Origin: Plenodomus lindquistii | Lineage: Eukaryota > Ascomycota > Dothideomycetes > Pleosporales > Leptosphaeriaceae | DNA length: 64,000 nt | Assembly: GCA_025504975.1 (NCBI GenBank) | Contig: JANUWI010000002.1 | Coordinates: 2,294,001 to 2,358,000, forward strand | Direction of reading: 5' to 3' | In this document: piece after piece, positions 21,691 through 31,815 of the stretch | How the letters are laid out: each line of letters opens with the position of its first letter | Numbering within the stretch: position 1 is the stretch's first letter | The notes under the pieces: model-generated | The model's database searches: none | What the model was told of the DNA's origin: nothing | What the model saw: only the letters and a program-made list of their open reading frames with translations | Program-made: the position numbers and the translations under genes

Positions 21691-22145
21691 GGTGTCGGTG
21701 GAGGTGGTGCCAGGATTGCCTTGTCCAGGAGGTGTGGTGAATGGCTGCGAAGGCGGTGGCTCCCGCGTGGCCGTCAGTCGTCAATTCCCTTGCCGGCCAG
21801 AATAAGTGGGATGCTACGTGTATGCTTCGAGGCCCTGAGGGATTGCGGGCGTCTGGCGGGGCGGGGCGACTGCGGCCTGCTGTTGTGGGTAGGAGAGCAC
21901 GATTGCCCTGCGAGGAGAGGTATGGCGAATGGTTTGGCGGTGCAGCGCTTCACTGGGCCTTGGTTACCGTCCAGGTGGCTGTTCGAAACGGTCCACCCTG
22001 TCCACCCTGTCCACCCTCCCGCCAAGCCAACGCGCTCGCTAAACAAGCAGGGGTCCGTGAGAACCCTCCTACGCGGCTGAACACTCCACTCCAGTTCTAG
22101 CTCACCACATCAATCCCCTTGCGCCCCGCCATCACAAACACCACA
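21691..22145. promoter_or_regulatory. Divergent promoter region of sec26 and mago
   Basis: 455 nt shared by two divergently transcribed housekeeping genes. It includes three direct copies of a 9-nt unit (TGTCCACCC-like) at 21991-22018. Specific factor sites cannot be named. Confidence 0.55.
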
Positions 22146-22924
22146 ATGAGTGGGAACGAGCCATTCTACCTGCGATACTAGTAGGTCAAATCTACCCTCC
22201 ACCGCCTGTGCTATACTAACAGTAACTCAGCTCTGGTCACCAAGGTCGCTTTGGTCACGAGTTTCTGGGTCGGTGGAACCCAAGCATGGCAGCAATGTGT
22301 CGTCGGTGTACTGATGCTTTATAGAATTCGACTTTCGCGTTCTTGGAGACGGTCGAAGCGCATCTGCCCGTTATGCCAACAACTCCAATTATCGCAATGA
22401 CTCTCTAATTCGGAAAGAGAGTGAGCTTCACCAGCATCCTCACTCAAGTCCCTCGCTGATTAATTTAGTGTGCGTCAGCGATACCCTGGTAGCTGAGATC
22501 AAGCGCATCGTCAAGGAAAGCGACATCCTAAAGTAAGCCATGCAACGTCATCAGTCTGGCCAAAGGTTGTGCTAATGCAGCCCGCAGAGAAGATGACACA
22601 AAATGGCCACAGAAGAACAAGGACGGCCGTCAAGAGCTGGAGATCCGGTTAGGCAGCGAGCACATCTCATTTGAGGTCAGTTTAGTTTCAGGAGACGGCC
22701 AACGCAGGACAAGCATGCTGACAGGCGTAGACTGCGAAAATCGGCTCGCTACAAGATGTGCAAGACTCGTCTGACCCCGAGGGCCTGCGTGTCTTCTACT
22801 ATCTGGTCCAGGACCTGAAGGCGTTGGTGTTCTCATTAATCTCGCTCCACTTCAAGGTAAGGCAGTCAAAATCACCCAGTGATGAGCCCCGTTCCTCACC
22901 ATGATGCAGATCAAGCCCATCTAA
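22146..22924 (+). CDS. Mago nashi, exon junction complex core
   Basis: Mago binds Y14/RBM8 and clamps eIF4A3 on spliced mRNA. Seven exons (22146-22180, 22231-22268, 22325-22420, 22469-22532, 22588-22675, 22731-22856, 22910-22924) give 153 residues, the family's usual length. Conserved blocks across the splices: FYLRYYSGHQGRFGHEFLEF, ARYANNSNYRNDSLIRKE, AEIKRIVKESDILKEDD, GRQELEIRLGSEHISFETAK, IGSLQDVQDSSDPEGLRVFY, then YLVQDLKALVFSLI and LHFKIKPI. The segment DFRVLGDGRSASARY is a few residues longer than in animals. The last exon is only 15 nt (IKPI and stop). All introns are 50-55 nt apart from slightly shorter ones. The six introns in 462 coding bases are notable for a gene that itself marks splice junctions. 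Confidence 0.96.
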
Positions 22925-23524
22925 ACTACTTGGCAATGTCAGAGGACACGGACGGCGCAAGCAGCAATGCTCAAAGGTTGGGAATCGCCCTGGGGCTCTC
23001 TTGAACCTGGCGTATGGAGTCAAATAGACGGCGACCTGCACATGAACAGAGGCATCATGACTACCGCAGTCTCATTTTGCATGCATGTAGGGTATAGCTC
23101 TTGACAGATTCTACGACTAACATTACTTGTGGTGGGAGGCACACTGGGTCGTGCACAACAGACTCCAGGGGACCACTACACACGAGATGAAAAAAATGAA
23201 TATTTCCAATGTGTCTCCCGCCCTGACTACCGGTTTCATAGGCTACAGTGCTGGCGGTAGGTTTAGAGTAGTCCCATGTCATGCCACGTGAGGCTAGCGC
23301 TCGCCCCCGCAACTGCAAGCAGCCTCTCTCGGCCAGACCCACCATTGCCCAGGCCTCCAAATCGGGGGCCAGCCATCATGCTGGCTATCACCAACAACTC
23401 ACTGCCACGCCTTGCCCATTCTAATTCTTGTATTGTGTAATCATCCTTCATCTTTCCAACCCATCGTTCATGTCTTGTCAATTCCTGCTTGGCCTGTGAT
23501 TTTCAACCCGCTGCTCATCGGACG
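22925..23524. other. Intergenic, promoter of gid4
   Basis: 600 nt between two plus-strand genes. It holds a CACGTG palindrome at 23285-23290, a possible bHLH or bZIP binding site about 240 nt before the gid4 start. No gene seen. Confidence 0.45.
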
Positions 23525-24707
23525 ATGCCGACGCCCGATGATGCGATTCCCTCGCACGCGGAGCACGAGACCATCGCCATCGCCATCGCCATCGCCATCG
23601 CCAACCACGCAACCTGCCCGCCAGAAGATGTGCGCACCATTACAGCCCACGACCTGAACGAGGCGCGCAGTCACAGCGCAGGCGATGGCAATGCCGAATC
23701 TGCGCCCAACGTGCCCATGCAACAGCCCACGCCGCCTCGACACGATTCCCCAGCAGACGCGCAGACAACGGCGGATAGCCACAGCAAGCCCTCGAGTACC
23801 GACGTTGACGCCCCCACCCGAGACACGCCGACGCCCATGACGGCGACTGACGATGGTGCGGAAGAGCAGCGCACGTCTCACGCCTCACCGCTCTCTGCGA
23901 CGGCGCCAGTCTCGCTAATTACCAACCATTTAGCATCGCCCTTTCCAGCGCACAGGGTGTGTACTACCCAGCTACCGTGGCGATGCGTGGCCCGGAGGAA
24001 CGAGTCTCACTAACCATTGGTGCAGTTTTTACCAAATACCTCGTCGTCGCTCCTCCGCCCGGGCAGTCGCTTCAGGGGCAGCCAGACGTCCGACCGTCAA
24101 AAATACGAAGTCGAGGTGGAGATTAAGCATGTCGACATGCGCGAGTCTTTCATGTGCGGCTATTTGCGCATCCAAGGTGCGTTCGGCTGGTGGTGCTGGC
24201 ACACGGGTGGAGGAATGCTAACGTGCCCTCAGGACTGACCGAGGACAACCCCAGTCTGACGACCTATTTCGAGAGCGAGGTCATTGGCAGCAAATATACC
24301 TTCATCACACAACATCCTGAATGGGGGTCCAACGAAAAGGTCGATCGACAACACTGGGCTCGGTTCCCTGCGTATAAGCCACTATCCAAATACTCCTCCA
24401 GGCCTGAATTAGTGTCCAAGGACTGGATGCAAAAAGAGCATCTGTTCATGCGATGGAAGGAGTACTTCCTCGTACCAGATCATACGGTGCGCACCATCAA
24501 CGGCGCAAGTTTCGAGGGCTTCTACTACATCTGCTTCAATCAGGTGCTGGGTCGCATCGATGGTATCTACTTCCATGCGAAGAGCGAGAAGTATGTTCCA
24601 AAGTCCACAATAAAGTTGCGTCACACTGACAACACACCAGATTTCAGAAATTAGACCTGGAGCACGTGCCTGACTTTGGCTGTCAAGCCGCAATTGAATT
24701 CCGATGA
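23525..24707 (+). CDS. GID4: Gid4/Vid24, substrate receptor of the GID/CTLH ubiquitin ligase
   Basis: Recognises Pro/N-degrons of gluconeogenic enzymes and hands them to the GID E3 ligase when glucose returns. Four exons (23525-23956, 24026-24176, 24233-24590, 24641-24707), introns 69, 56 and 50 nt, 335 residues. The first 145 residues are disordered, acidic and Ser/Thr/Pro-rich, with an Ala-Ile run (AIAIAIAIA) encoded by a hexanucleotide repeat. The beta-barrel domain follows: LRPGSRFRGSQTSDRQKYEV, EIKHVDMRESFMCGYLRIQG, LTEDNPSLTTYFESEVIG, DRQHWARFPAYKPL, HLFMRWKEYFLVPDHTV, INGASFEGFYYICFNQVLGR and the closing KLDLEHVPDFGCQAAIEFR. These match the family closely, including GLTEDxPxLTTxFE and MRWKExFLVPDH. 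Sits between Mago and Trm8 in the same direction. Confidence 0.95.
23571..23603 (+). repeat. CCATCG hexanucleotide repeat
   Basis: Five complete CCATCG units plus CCA inside exon 1 of gid4, encoding alternating Ile and Ala. Length changes of one unit would keep the reading frame. Confidence 0.9.
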
Positions 24708-25088
24708 ACTTACGAGCAAACGAAACGGCATTGTCGATGGATTAGCATTGGGGCGCATCCGGGCGTTTGAGCAACAACATTCTTGTATCCTTATTGGACA
24801 GCTCTTACGGGCCCTGTACACAGTTGCCGGGGCCGTAAGACATTCGCTTCGACGTCTATAGATATCCTTTCTTGAAAGAAATCGTACCTGGTTACGTCAT
24901 ACCGTTCCCTTGCGTGTGAGACTTGTGAAGCCGCGGTAGAGCTAGTGGAAAAGCTTGACTCCACACCACGGACCAGCCTTGTCACACTCGACCAATCCAC
25001 TCTCACCTTGCCCGACTCCCACCAAACTTCTTTTGATATTCATTTACCCTGCCATTGCACCGAACGGATCTCAACAGATATTGCCACC
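24708..25088. other. Intergenic
   Basis: 381 nt between gid4 and trm8, both on the plus strand. Presumably the trm8 promoter; nothing else recognised. Confidence 0.5.
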
Positions 25089-26093
25089 ATGCCAGGTGAA
25101 CCAGCAAAGCGCACAAAGCGCGAAGAGTACAAGAAGAAGATACAAAATGATGAGGAAAATGCTGCACTTCCACAGAAGCGATTCTACAGGCAGCGCGCAC
25201 ATGCCAATCCCTTCTCAGATCACTTTCTTTCCTAGTGAGACATTCCAGCCATTGTTCTAATTCCAAGTTGCTAATAAGGTGTAGCCCCAAGAGCCCCGAA
25301 GATATGGATTGGGCAAGTCTGTACCCAGCGTATGCTGTGGAAAAAGAGAGAGTAGAGGCGCAGGATGGACATGAGCAAAGGAAAAGTCATGCAATCATGA
25401 AAAACGTTGAGATTGCGGATATCGGATGTGGATTCGGTGGACTGCTATTCGCACTTGCGCCAAAGCTGCCAGAAACATTGATACTGGGTAAGCCCGCATA
25501 TCGCCATCACCAACAAATCCCGCCCAAACAATCAATCCAAAGCAGATGAATGAAAAACCCACTAATTACACCCCACAGGTCTCGAAATTCGCACCTCAGT
25601 CACCGAGTACGTGCAAGACAAAGTCCGCGCCCTCCGTGTACAAAATGCCTCCACCAACGCCTACCAAAACGTCTCCTGCCTCCGCGCAAACACCATGAAA
25701 TTTCTCCCCAACTTCTTCGCTAAACACCAACTCTCCAAAATCTTCCTCTGTTTTCCAGACCCGCATTTTAAGCAACGCAAACACAAGGCGCGTATCGTGT
25801 CCTACACGCTCAACTCCGAGTATGCATATGTGTTGCGCCCGGGTGGTGTGGTGTATACAATTACCGACGTCAAGGATTTGCATGAGTGGATGAAGGAGCA
25901 TTTTGACAAACATCCGAGTTTTGAGAGGGTGGAAAGGGAGTTTGAGGAAGGGGTCGGGGAGAAGGGAGAGGGGATGGACGAGTGTGTGAGGGCGATGAGG
26001 GTGGAGACGGAGGAGGGCAAGAAGGTGGAGAGAAATAAGGGGGACAAATTTGTGGCGTGCTTTAGGAGGGTTGAGAATCCTGCGTGGCCTTGA
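25089..26093 (+). CDS. TRM8: tRNA (guanine-N7-)-methyltransferase Trm8
   Basis: SAM-dependent catalytic subunit that, with the WD40 protein Trm82, makes m7G46 in the variable loop of tRNAs. Three exons (25089-25234, 25285-25487, 25579-26093), introns 50 and 91 nt, 287 residues. The N-terminus is basic (AKRTKREEYKKKIQ). The SAM-binding motif I is ADIGCGFGGLLFALAPKLP; GLEIRTSVTEYVQDKVRALR follows across intron 2; the family signature is FLCFPDPHFKQRKHKARIVS, followed by LNSEYAYVLRPGG and YTITDVKDLHEWM. The C-terminus has the usual TEEGKKVERNKGDKFVACFR. The start ATG has a good GCCACC context. Its target, the variable loop, is the place where the tRNA at 13.8 kb is interrupted; this is coincidence as far as I can tell. 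Confidence 0.95.
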
Positions 26094-26407
26094 TCGTGGA
26101 TGTTGCGAGTTAGCTCGGGAATAGTGAAAGTTTGCGGAAGCATGAGAGGATTGCATGAGTATCAGGCATGTAATCCACGGGTTTCCCTACATAGACGATG
26201 AAAGGCAGGCTCGGGGTACAGTTTCAGTGCAGAAAAGCGTGCCCCAAGTCCATCAAGTTTAACAAGAAGTCCGGTTTTCGCATACACAGCAATCGAACCT
26301 GAAGACTACGAATCAAATGTTCACCATCTATATACGGATCCTCTGACCATGTCATCTACATTCCCACTCCCAGTGTTTGAATCGGCCTATTCTCAAACCC
26401 CACAACC
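26094..26407. other. Convergent intergenic region
   Basis: 314 nt between the converging trm8 and OYE genes; 3' regions of both. Nothing else recognised. Confidence 0.5.
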
Positions 26408-27817
26408 CTACAACTTGGGAAACCTGACCCTCAAAAACTGATTCGGCCACGCAATATCCACACCCAACCGCCACGCCACTCTCAACACCCACTCCGGCTC
26501 CCTCATGAATTGCCTTGCAACAAGCACAACATCAGCAAGCGGCTCGTTCCCTTTATCCGCCTGCGTAACAGCGACAGCGGCGCGTGCTTCTCTTTCCAGC
26601 TCCACGTCACCTCCAGCCTTCGATATCGCAGCTCCCCCTTCTTCAACAATACTGCGCGCCTGCTCCGCTTCAGTAATGAGCCCCACAGCTCCAATGAACA
26701 AGCTCAGATTCTCCTTTTTGAGCTCGCTGCGGATACGAGAAGCGATTTTAATCTGGTAGTCTTTGGAATCAAACATGTTGATCTTTTGCGCCGGGTGATT
26801 GCCGCCACTGCTCACGTCTAGCAGGTCTACGCCGAGTCCTGGGAGCAGTTTTGCAAGACGGATCGAGTCTTCCACGGTCCAGGATCCGTATTGTTGGGCG
26901 AGAGGCGTATCTTCCAACCACTCTGTTGCACTGATGCGCAGGTAGAGCGGCATACCCTGTGGAATCACCTTACGGACAGCCGTGATAATTTCGCGCAGCA
27001 GCCTCGTCCGATTCTCCCACGACCCACCGTACCTATCCGTCCTGCGATTTGTCACCGGCGACAAAAACTGATGAATCAAATACCCATGCGCGCCATGAAT
27101 CTCGATAACATCCACCCCGGCTTTCACCGCCCTCTCCGCGCTCCTCGCCCAATCCCCAACCATCTCCTCCACCTCCTGCGTACTCAGCCCCCGGGGTCCC
27201 CAATACCCACTTCCTTCCTCACTCCCCGCTTTCCCATCCCACGCCCACTCCTCTCCTCCCATAGGGCCCACCACGTTCTCCGGCCAACCCCCTGCATCCT
27301 CCCCAGCCTTGACGCTAACCTTCCTCTTTCCACCCTGAGTCTTCTGCGCCCCCGCAATCCACGGCGCGCATGTACTCGCTTTCCTCCCCGCATGCGCAAG
27401 CTGGATGCCCGACAAGCTCCCCTGACTCTTGATGAAGTCGCTCACGCGGCGGAGAGCAGGAATCTGGGCGTCTGTCCATAGGCCAGGGCAGTTCGGAGAA
27501 ATCCGTCCGTTGGCCTGGACGCCGGTTGCTTCGACGAAGACGAGGGCTGCGCCTTTGAGCGCGTAGTGGCCTAGTGTCGCGATGTGGTAGTCTGTTAAGC
27601 TGCCGGTGGTGGGGCCGTGTGATGCGGTGCTATATTGGCACATTGGAGCTACAAGGATGCGGTTGCGGAGGGTGGTGGAGCGGATGGTTAGGGGGGTGAA
27701 GAGCGTTGGTGGGGAAGAGGAGGTGCTGGGAGGTGCTGGGGTTCCGGGGTTGGTGAGGTGCGCGGGCGTAAAGTATTCGAGGCCAGGGGCGCCGATGTTG
27801 AGATCTTGGGGGGCCAT
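26408..27817 (-). CDS. Old yellow enzyme family NADH:flavin oxidoreductase
   Basis: FMN-dependent ene-reductase that reduces activated C=C bonds; the natural substrate is unknown. Intronless, 469 residues from the ATG at 27817. TIM-barrel landmarks: LFTPLTIRSTTLRNRILVAP, MCQYST with the Cys typical of YqjM-type (thermophilic-like) enzymes, GALVF-like AALVFVEATGVQANGR, GIQLAHAGRKAS with the substrate-binding His, then VDVIEIHGAHGYLIHQFLSP, NRRTDRYGGSWENRTRLLRE, and DLLDVSSGGN. Two insertions stand out: about 60 residues rich in Gly/Glu/Trp between HAGRKAS and GLSTQEVEEM, and an acidic stretch between VEEGGAA and DVVLVARQFMREPEW near the end. Both are common sites of length variation in fungal members. 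Divergent from the HET gene. Confidence 0.92.
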   Translation of the reverse strand: MAPQDLNIGAPGLEYFTPAHLTNPGTPAPPSTSSSPPTLFTPLTIRSTTLRNRILVAPMCQYSTASHGPTTGSLTDYHIATLGHYALKGAALVFVEATGVQANGRISPNCPGLWTDAQIPALRRVSDFIKSQGSLSGIQLAHAGRKASTCAPWIAGAQKTQGGKRKVSVKAGEDAGGWPENVVGPMGGEEWAWDGKAGSEEGSGYWGPRGLSTQEVEEMVGDWARSAERAVKAGVDVIEIHGAHGYLIHQFLSPVTNRRTDRYGGSWENRTRLLREIITAVRKVIPQGMPLYLRISATEWLEDTPLAQQYGSWTVEDSIRLAKLLPGLGVDLLDVSSGGNHPAQKINMFDSKDYQIKIASRIRSELKKENLSLFIGAVGLITEAEQARSIVEEGGAAISKAGGDVELEREARAAVAVTQADKGNEPLADVVLVARQFMREPEWVLRVAWRLGVDIAWPNQFLRVRFPKL

Positions 27818-28774
27818 GGTTGGGGATGGAGGGGGATGGTCAAGGGTGGTGTTTGGTTGGATGTGGTGGGATAAATCTGTGGCGTTGCGAAAGCAGCGGA
27901 AAGACAAAGTAGGAGTCGTTCGCTAATCGCACAGTAGGAATCGAAAGTCAGGAGAAAGTTGAGTTTTTTTTTGAAGCTGGAACAAAACCTTAGTACATGT
28001 CTTGCACCATTTGCCAATCAATGGCACATAACTTCGCTTGATGTGTAAGGGTTGCGGGTACACAGATATTACCGAGGCATGTTTCTGCACTGGATCTGAA
28101 CAACACCTTCCTAAAGTTGCATGTTCTGATCAGAGCACATGGCATTGCCAACGTCAAATGTCATGCTTGAACGCATCCAGCTTTTCCATGTGTGCGCTTT
28201 CTTACTAAAATTCTTCTGTCAGCAACGTTTTATACAGTGTGCATTGCATAGGCTCGGTCTCGCTTTGCATGCGCTTGTAGCTGCTCTTACAGGGCTCTTC
28301 GGCAAGAATTAAATGCGTTTTACCAAAGCTAATATTCGCTATGGTCAAGTAGCCTACTGAGCCATATTATACTGCTTCGCTCCACTCTTGTATACCAATG
28401 AAGGCGACAGTGTCACCACTAGTCCCTGCTAGCCTTTGTGTTGCCGACCTCGATGACGCGCAAGACAGACGAGCCATGTTCATCCAAGATTCGCCAACAA
28501 CGTCTCGGAGAGACGGCCTTATCACAGAGCGAATGCCACAAATCCTGTTTCACCATGCTTGTGTGTTTTGCACAGTCGGGACGCAGCAGCGAAGCTGACA
28601 GGTGCATTAGTGGAACCTACTAGCGCCGTGACTTGCCCCACGTCTACCTACCTGTAGATTCTTACTGTTTATGCCTCTTGCACTGCACGAGTTGATTTCC
28701 GTTTGTGACGTTTGTTCCAGCAACCCATTCGCAACCAAACGAGGCGAACTCGCGTTAAGCCATCCAATCGCGCT
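27818..28774. other. Intergenic, divergent promoters of OYE and HET genes
   Basis: 957 nt between divergent genes. No supported gene, no named regulatory site. Small frames at 28398-28623 on both strands look like chance. Confidence 0.45.
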
Positions 28775-30949
28775 ATGAGTGAACTACCAGATCAGGCTGC
28801 GTGCTCCACGTCGCAAGAAACCATCGAAGAGCTAACTAAAGAGCCATCTGTTGCCAGTCAACATCCTCATCCCGTAGCAGAAGACAGATCTCAGTTCTTA
28901 CGACAATCGTGTTCTGCTTGTAGACAATTTATAAGGTCCGGGAGGGGCTTCCACACCACATACGCCAGAGCTAACGCAGCTGCACGAGAAGAAGGGTGTG
29001 CAGTTTGTCAAACAGTTGCAAGTGCTATTTTTGATCACGCATACGCAGAGCTTCTTGTGCCCAATCGGCGTGTTGAAGTCGAGCATGAGACAGGGTGCGC
29101 CATGGTCATTCATGAGGACGACGACACAAAATGGAATGATGTGTTGATCAAACTCGAAGTGGGCAATGTCACAGGTAAGTCTGGTCACAGCGCATGCTCT
29201 GATAAGATCACCAATAGGGCATTGAGACCAAGGGACATGCATTGCAATACAGTAAATAGAGGAGAGGACTGGTCGCGTTTCTCCAATCTCATCTACCATT
29301 TTCATCACGAGCTGATCCGCGCAGACCAGTCTAGTTCAGCCTCTCCCTGTATAAGGAGTCTGAAACCAATCATCAACGATCCTGCGTCTGAGGAGGCTCT
29401 GGCCTTGGTCAAGAAATGGATGCATCAATGCCTCGAGCATCATCCACAATGCCGGCAAGAAGCTTCCCCTCGGCTTCCAACAAGAGTGCTTGACCTCAAA
29501 AGCCGTGACCTTCGCGTACGAGAGACGCACAATGAGAGAGGAAGGTACATGGCATTGAGTCACTGCTGGGGCCGAGAGCTCGGCCTCACGCTGACTCAAC
29601 AAAGCCTTCCAATTTTCAAAACCAGATTGAACATAACTGCACTCTCCAAATCACTACAACATGCGATACTCCTGGCTCGTCAACTAGACATTGAAAGCCT
29701 CTGGATCGATTCGCTGTGCATTCTCCAGGACAGCCCCGACGATTGGAGCTGTGAGTCGTCGAAGATGTGGGATGTATACTGCAATTCCTACCTCACGATT
29801 GTGGCGGCAGGCTCGCCAAGTGATGCGTACGGCTTTCTCAATCCTCGAGAAAATTTGCCCGTCACTTTCACTACCTCAGCAACACAAGATGGATCAGCCT
29901 CCACAATGGCCAGTAGACGCCATCCGCACTCTGGCCCCCGCGAGCCTCTATACGACCGCGCGTGGACATTTCAAGAGCGATTCATGTCTCCCCGGATGAT
30001 CAAATTCAAAAGATACGAGCTCGAGTGGCATTGCCGAGGGAGCAAGGTTTGCGAGTGTGGACACTACACTCAAGATACTTACTCTCACGACGACTTGTTC
30101 GAGAACATGTTCAAAACCCGTCCCTTGGAGGATGTGTACGTGCTCTGGAGATTGAAAATTGTTCAGTCTTACTCGCGTCTCCTTCTTACAAAGCCCAACG
30201 ACAGACTGCCGGCACTGTCGGGAATCGCAACGATGTTTGCTAGGCGCTTTGCGAACGAGGAATATGCTGCTGGCTGTTGGGTCGGTGATCTCATAAAGGG
30301 TCTGCAGTGGTATCGCGATACAGGAGCAGAGCTAATCAAAGACTACGAGCAGGTGATTCCAGCCCCCAGTTGGTCCTGGGCCTCGATCCTCGGACCGGTG
30401 GCATATCCTCAATCGTATGTCTACGCACGAGAGAGGTTTGTCACTACGGTTGCTTTGGTCGCAAAAGTTCATTGCGAACTGGCCGGTCTAGATCCGCATG
30501 GTGAGGTGTGGCGAGGGTGGCTGAGAATCAAAGGGCCTGTGATTCCATTGAAGGCTTTGGTCCACTATTCAGCCTTGGGCAGCAAGCATGACATATTTGA
30601 GTTCCGGTACGAGCTCCGGAGGGACGTGGACGTCTATCGTCTCGGTCCCAATACCAAGAAGGCTTACAAATATTTCCCGGATCAGGTTGACGCCGCTCTT
30701 CAATCACGAAGAAAGCTGCGTATCTCTCGGGGTGACAAGGACTTCCAGGCTGAAGACTCTGAGCAGGTTTTACTTATTGTTCTAGAGACAGAGAAAACCC
30801 AAGGAGATCTATCCTGCGTGTGTCGATGCCTAGTCCTCCTTCCTGCTTTCCCGGGTGGAACATCCTACGTTCGGCTGGGCTATTGGGCGTTCGAGGATGT
30901 TTATGGGTGGATCGACGAGGTGGAGTCTCTCGAGGTTACAATCATATAA
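28775..30949 (+). CDS. HET-domain (heterokaryon incompatibility) protein
   Basis: HET proteins mediate vegetative incompatibility and programmed cell death in filamentous ascomycetes; most members have no tested role. One exon, 724 residues from the ATG at 28775. An N-terminal Cys-containing segment (SCSACRQFIRSG and GCAVCQTVA, about residues 45-90) is common upstream of HET domains. The HET domain spans about residues 250-400: YMALSHCWGRELGLTLTQQS, LSKSLQHAILLARQLDIES, LWIDSLCILQDSPDDW, MWDVYCNSYLTIVAAGSPS and, after a spacer, PLYDRAWTFQERFMSPRMI. The C-terminal half holds PAPSWSWASILGPV, a usual closing motif. An intron-like stretch at 29175-29217 lies within the frame; splicing it would cause an early stop. 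Confidence 0.92.
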   Translation: MSELPDQAACSTSQETIEELTKEPSVASQHPHPVAEDRSQFLRQSCSACRQFIRSGRGFHTTYARANAAAREEGCAVCQTVASAIFDHAYAELLVPNRRVEVEHETGCAMVIHEDDDTKWNDVLIKLEVGNVTGKSGHSACSDKITNRALRPRDMHCNTVNRGEDWSRFSNLIYHFHHELIRADQSSSASPCIRSLKPIINDPASEEALALVKKWMHQCLEHHPQCRQEASPRLPTRVLDLKSRDLRVRETHNERGRYMALSHCWGRELGLTLTQQSLPIFKTRLNITALSKSLQHAILLARQLDIESLWIDSLCILQDSPDDWSCESSKMWDVYCNSYLTIVAAGSPSDAYGFLNPRENLPVTFTTSATQDGSASTMASRRHPHSGPREPLYDRAWTFQERFMSPRMIKFKRYELEWHCRGSKVCECGHYTQDTYSHDDLFENMFKTRPLEDVYVLWRLKIVQSYSRLLLTKPNDRLPALSGIATMFARRFANEEYAAGCWVGDLIKGLQWYRDTGAELIKDYEQVIPAPSWSWASILGPVAYPQSYVYARERFVTTVALVAKVHCELAGLDPHGEVWRGWLRIKGPVIPLKALVHYSALGSKHDIFEFRYELRRDVDVYRLGPNTKKAYKYFPDQVDAALQSRRKLRISRGDKDFQAEDSEQVLLIVLETEKTQGDLSCVCRCLVLLPAFPGGTSYVRLGYWAFEDVYGWIDEVESLEVTII

Positions 30950-31430
30950 GTCGTGTCAACGGATGCATCCTCCTTACTGAAGGAATGCAAATCCCATCAT
31001 AAAAACGCAAATGTTACAATAAGTCTGCAGGCCTTTGGTGCAAAGACGAAATCAATGATGTATTCGAGGAAAGAAGTCCCAGACGCGCTTCTACGCTGAC
31101 GAAAATTCAACACGCACACGTCAGTAGTGGATATAGTTCATATTCTAACAGCAAAGCATGGTATAGTGGATGGCTTGACACCAGACTATTATATGAAGTA
31201 GAGTAATAGCTGTGCAAGCCTCTGATTGGCGCAAAGGCAGTATAAGCAGATGACCTCGCGTGAACGCGTTCTAGTACGTACGTGACGTCACCTACTCTTC
31301 ATGTTATGTTATGTAGTCCGTCAGTGGCGGGACACCGAACAACAATCCACACACAAACAACTACTCTCAACCTTTGACCTACGAATCTGAATACTACGAA
31401 CTTTCAAATCAAACACATACAGTCTACAAC
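30950..31430. other. Intergenic, promoter of the CsbD-like gene
   Basis: 481 nt holding the HET 3' region and the CsbD-like promoter, including a CRE palindrome listed separately. No gene seen. Confidence 0.5.
31283..31290. promoter_or_regulatory. CRE palindrome TGACGTCA
   Basis: A perfect 8-bp TGACGTCA, about 140 nt before the CsbD-like start codon. This is the classic site of CREB/ATF-type bZIP factors, which govern stress responses in filamentous fungi (for example AtfA). The role here is inferred. Confidence 0.55.
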
Positions 31431-31815
31431 ATGTCTGCGCCCAACCAGAACCAGCCCGGCCTCGTAGCCAGCCACGCCCAATACGTCAAGGGCGCTGCTG
31501 AAGTACGTCGACCCACGGATGCCTATCCCAACCCTCCCCTTTCTTAATACTCATACTGCATACTTGACCCCGTACCCGTTTCCTCTCAGACAAGTCACTC
31601 ACACATTACAGGAGACAATCGGCAACGTCACGGGCAACGAAGCATGGAAGGCATCCGGCGTGCAAGACAAGGAACAGGCCATTGGCGACATGAAGGCCGC
31701 ATCAGCGAACAGGGATGCATCAAGCCAGGGACTGGGCGGCATTGAAGAGAAGGCAGGGAATCTGGTGGGGTGTGAGGGCATGGTCAAGGAGGGGAGTGAG
31801 AGTAAGAAGCAGTAG
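31431..31815 (+). CDS. CsbD-like small stress-response protein
   Basis: Two exons (31431-31502 and 31612-31815) with a 109-nt intron (GTACGT donor, ACAG acceptor) give 91 residues. The frame joins as VKGAAEETIGNVTGNEAWKA, matching the CsbD signature of a helix followed by xGxxTGNxxW. The C-terminal half (QAIGDMKAAS, GGIEEKAGNLVGCEGM) looks like a second, shorter copy of the same helical unit. CsbD proteins are small, hydrophilic, and induced by general stress in bacteria and fungi; the biochemical role is unknown. The TGACGTCA element upstream agrees with stress control. The intron is longer than most in the window. Confidence 0.85.
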
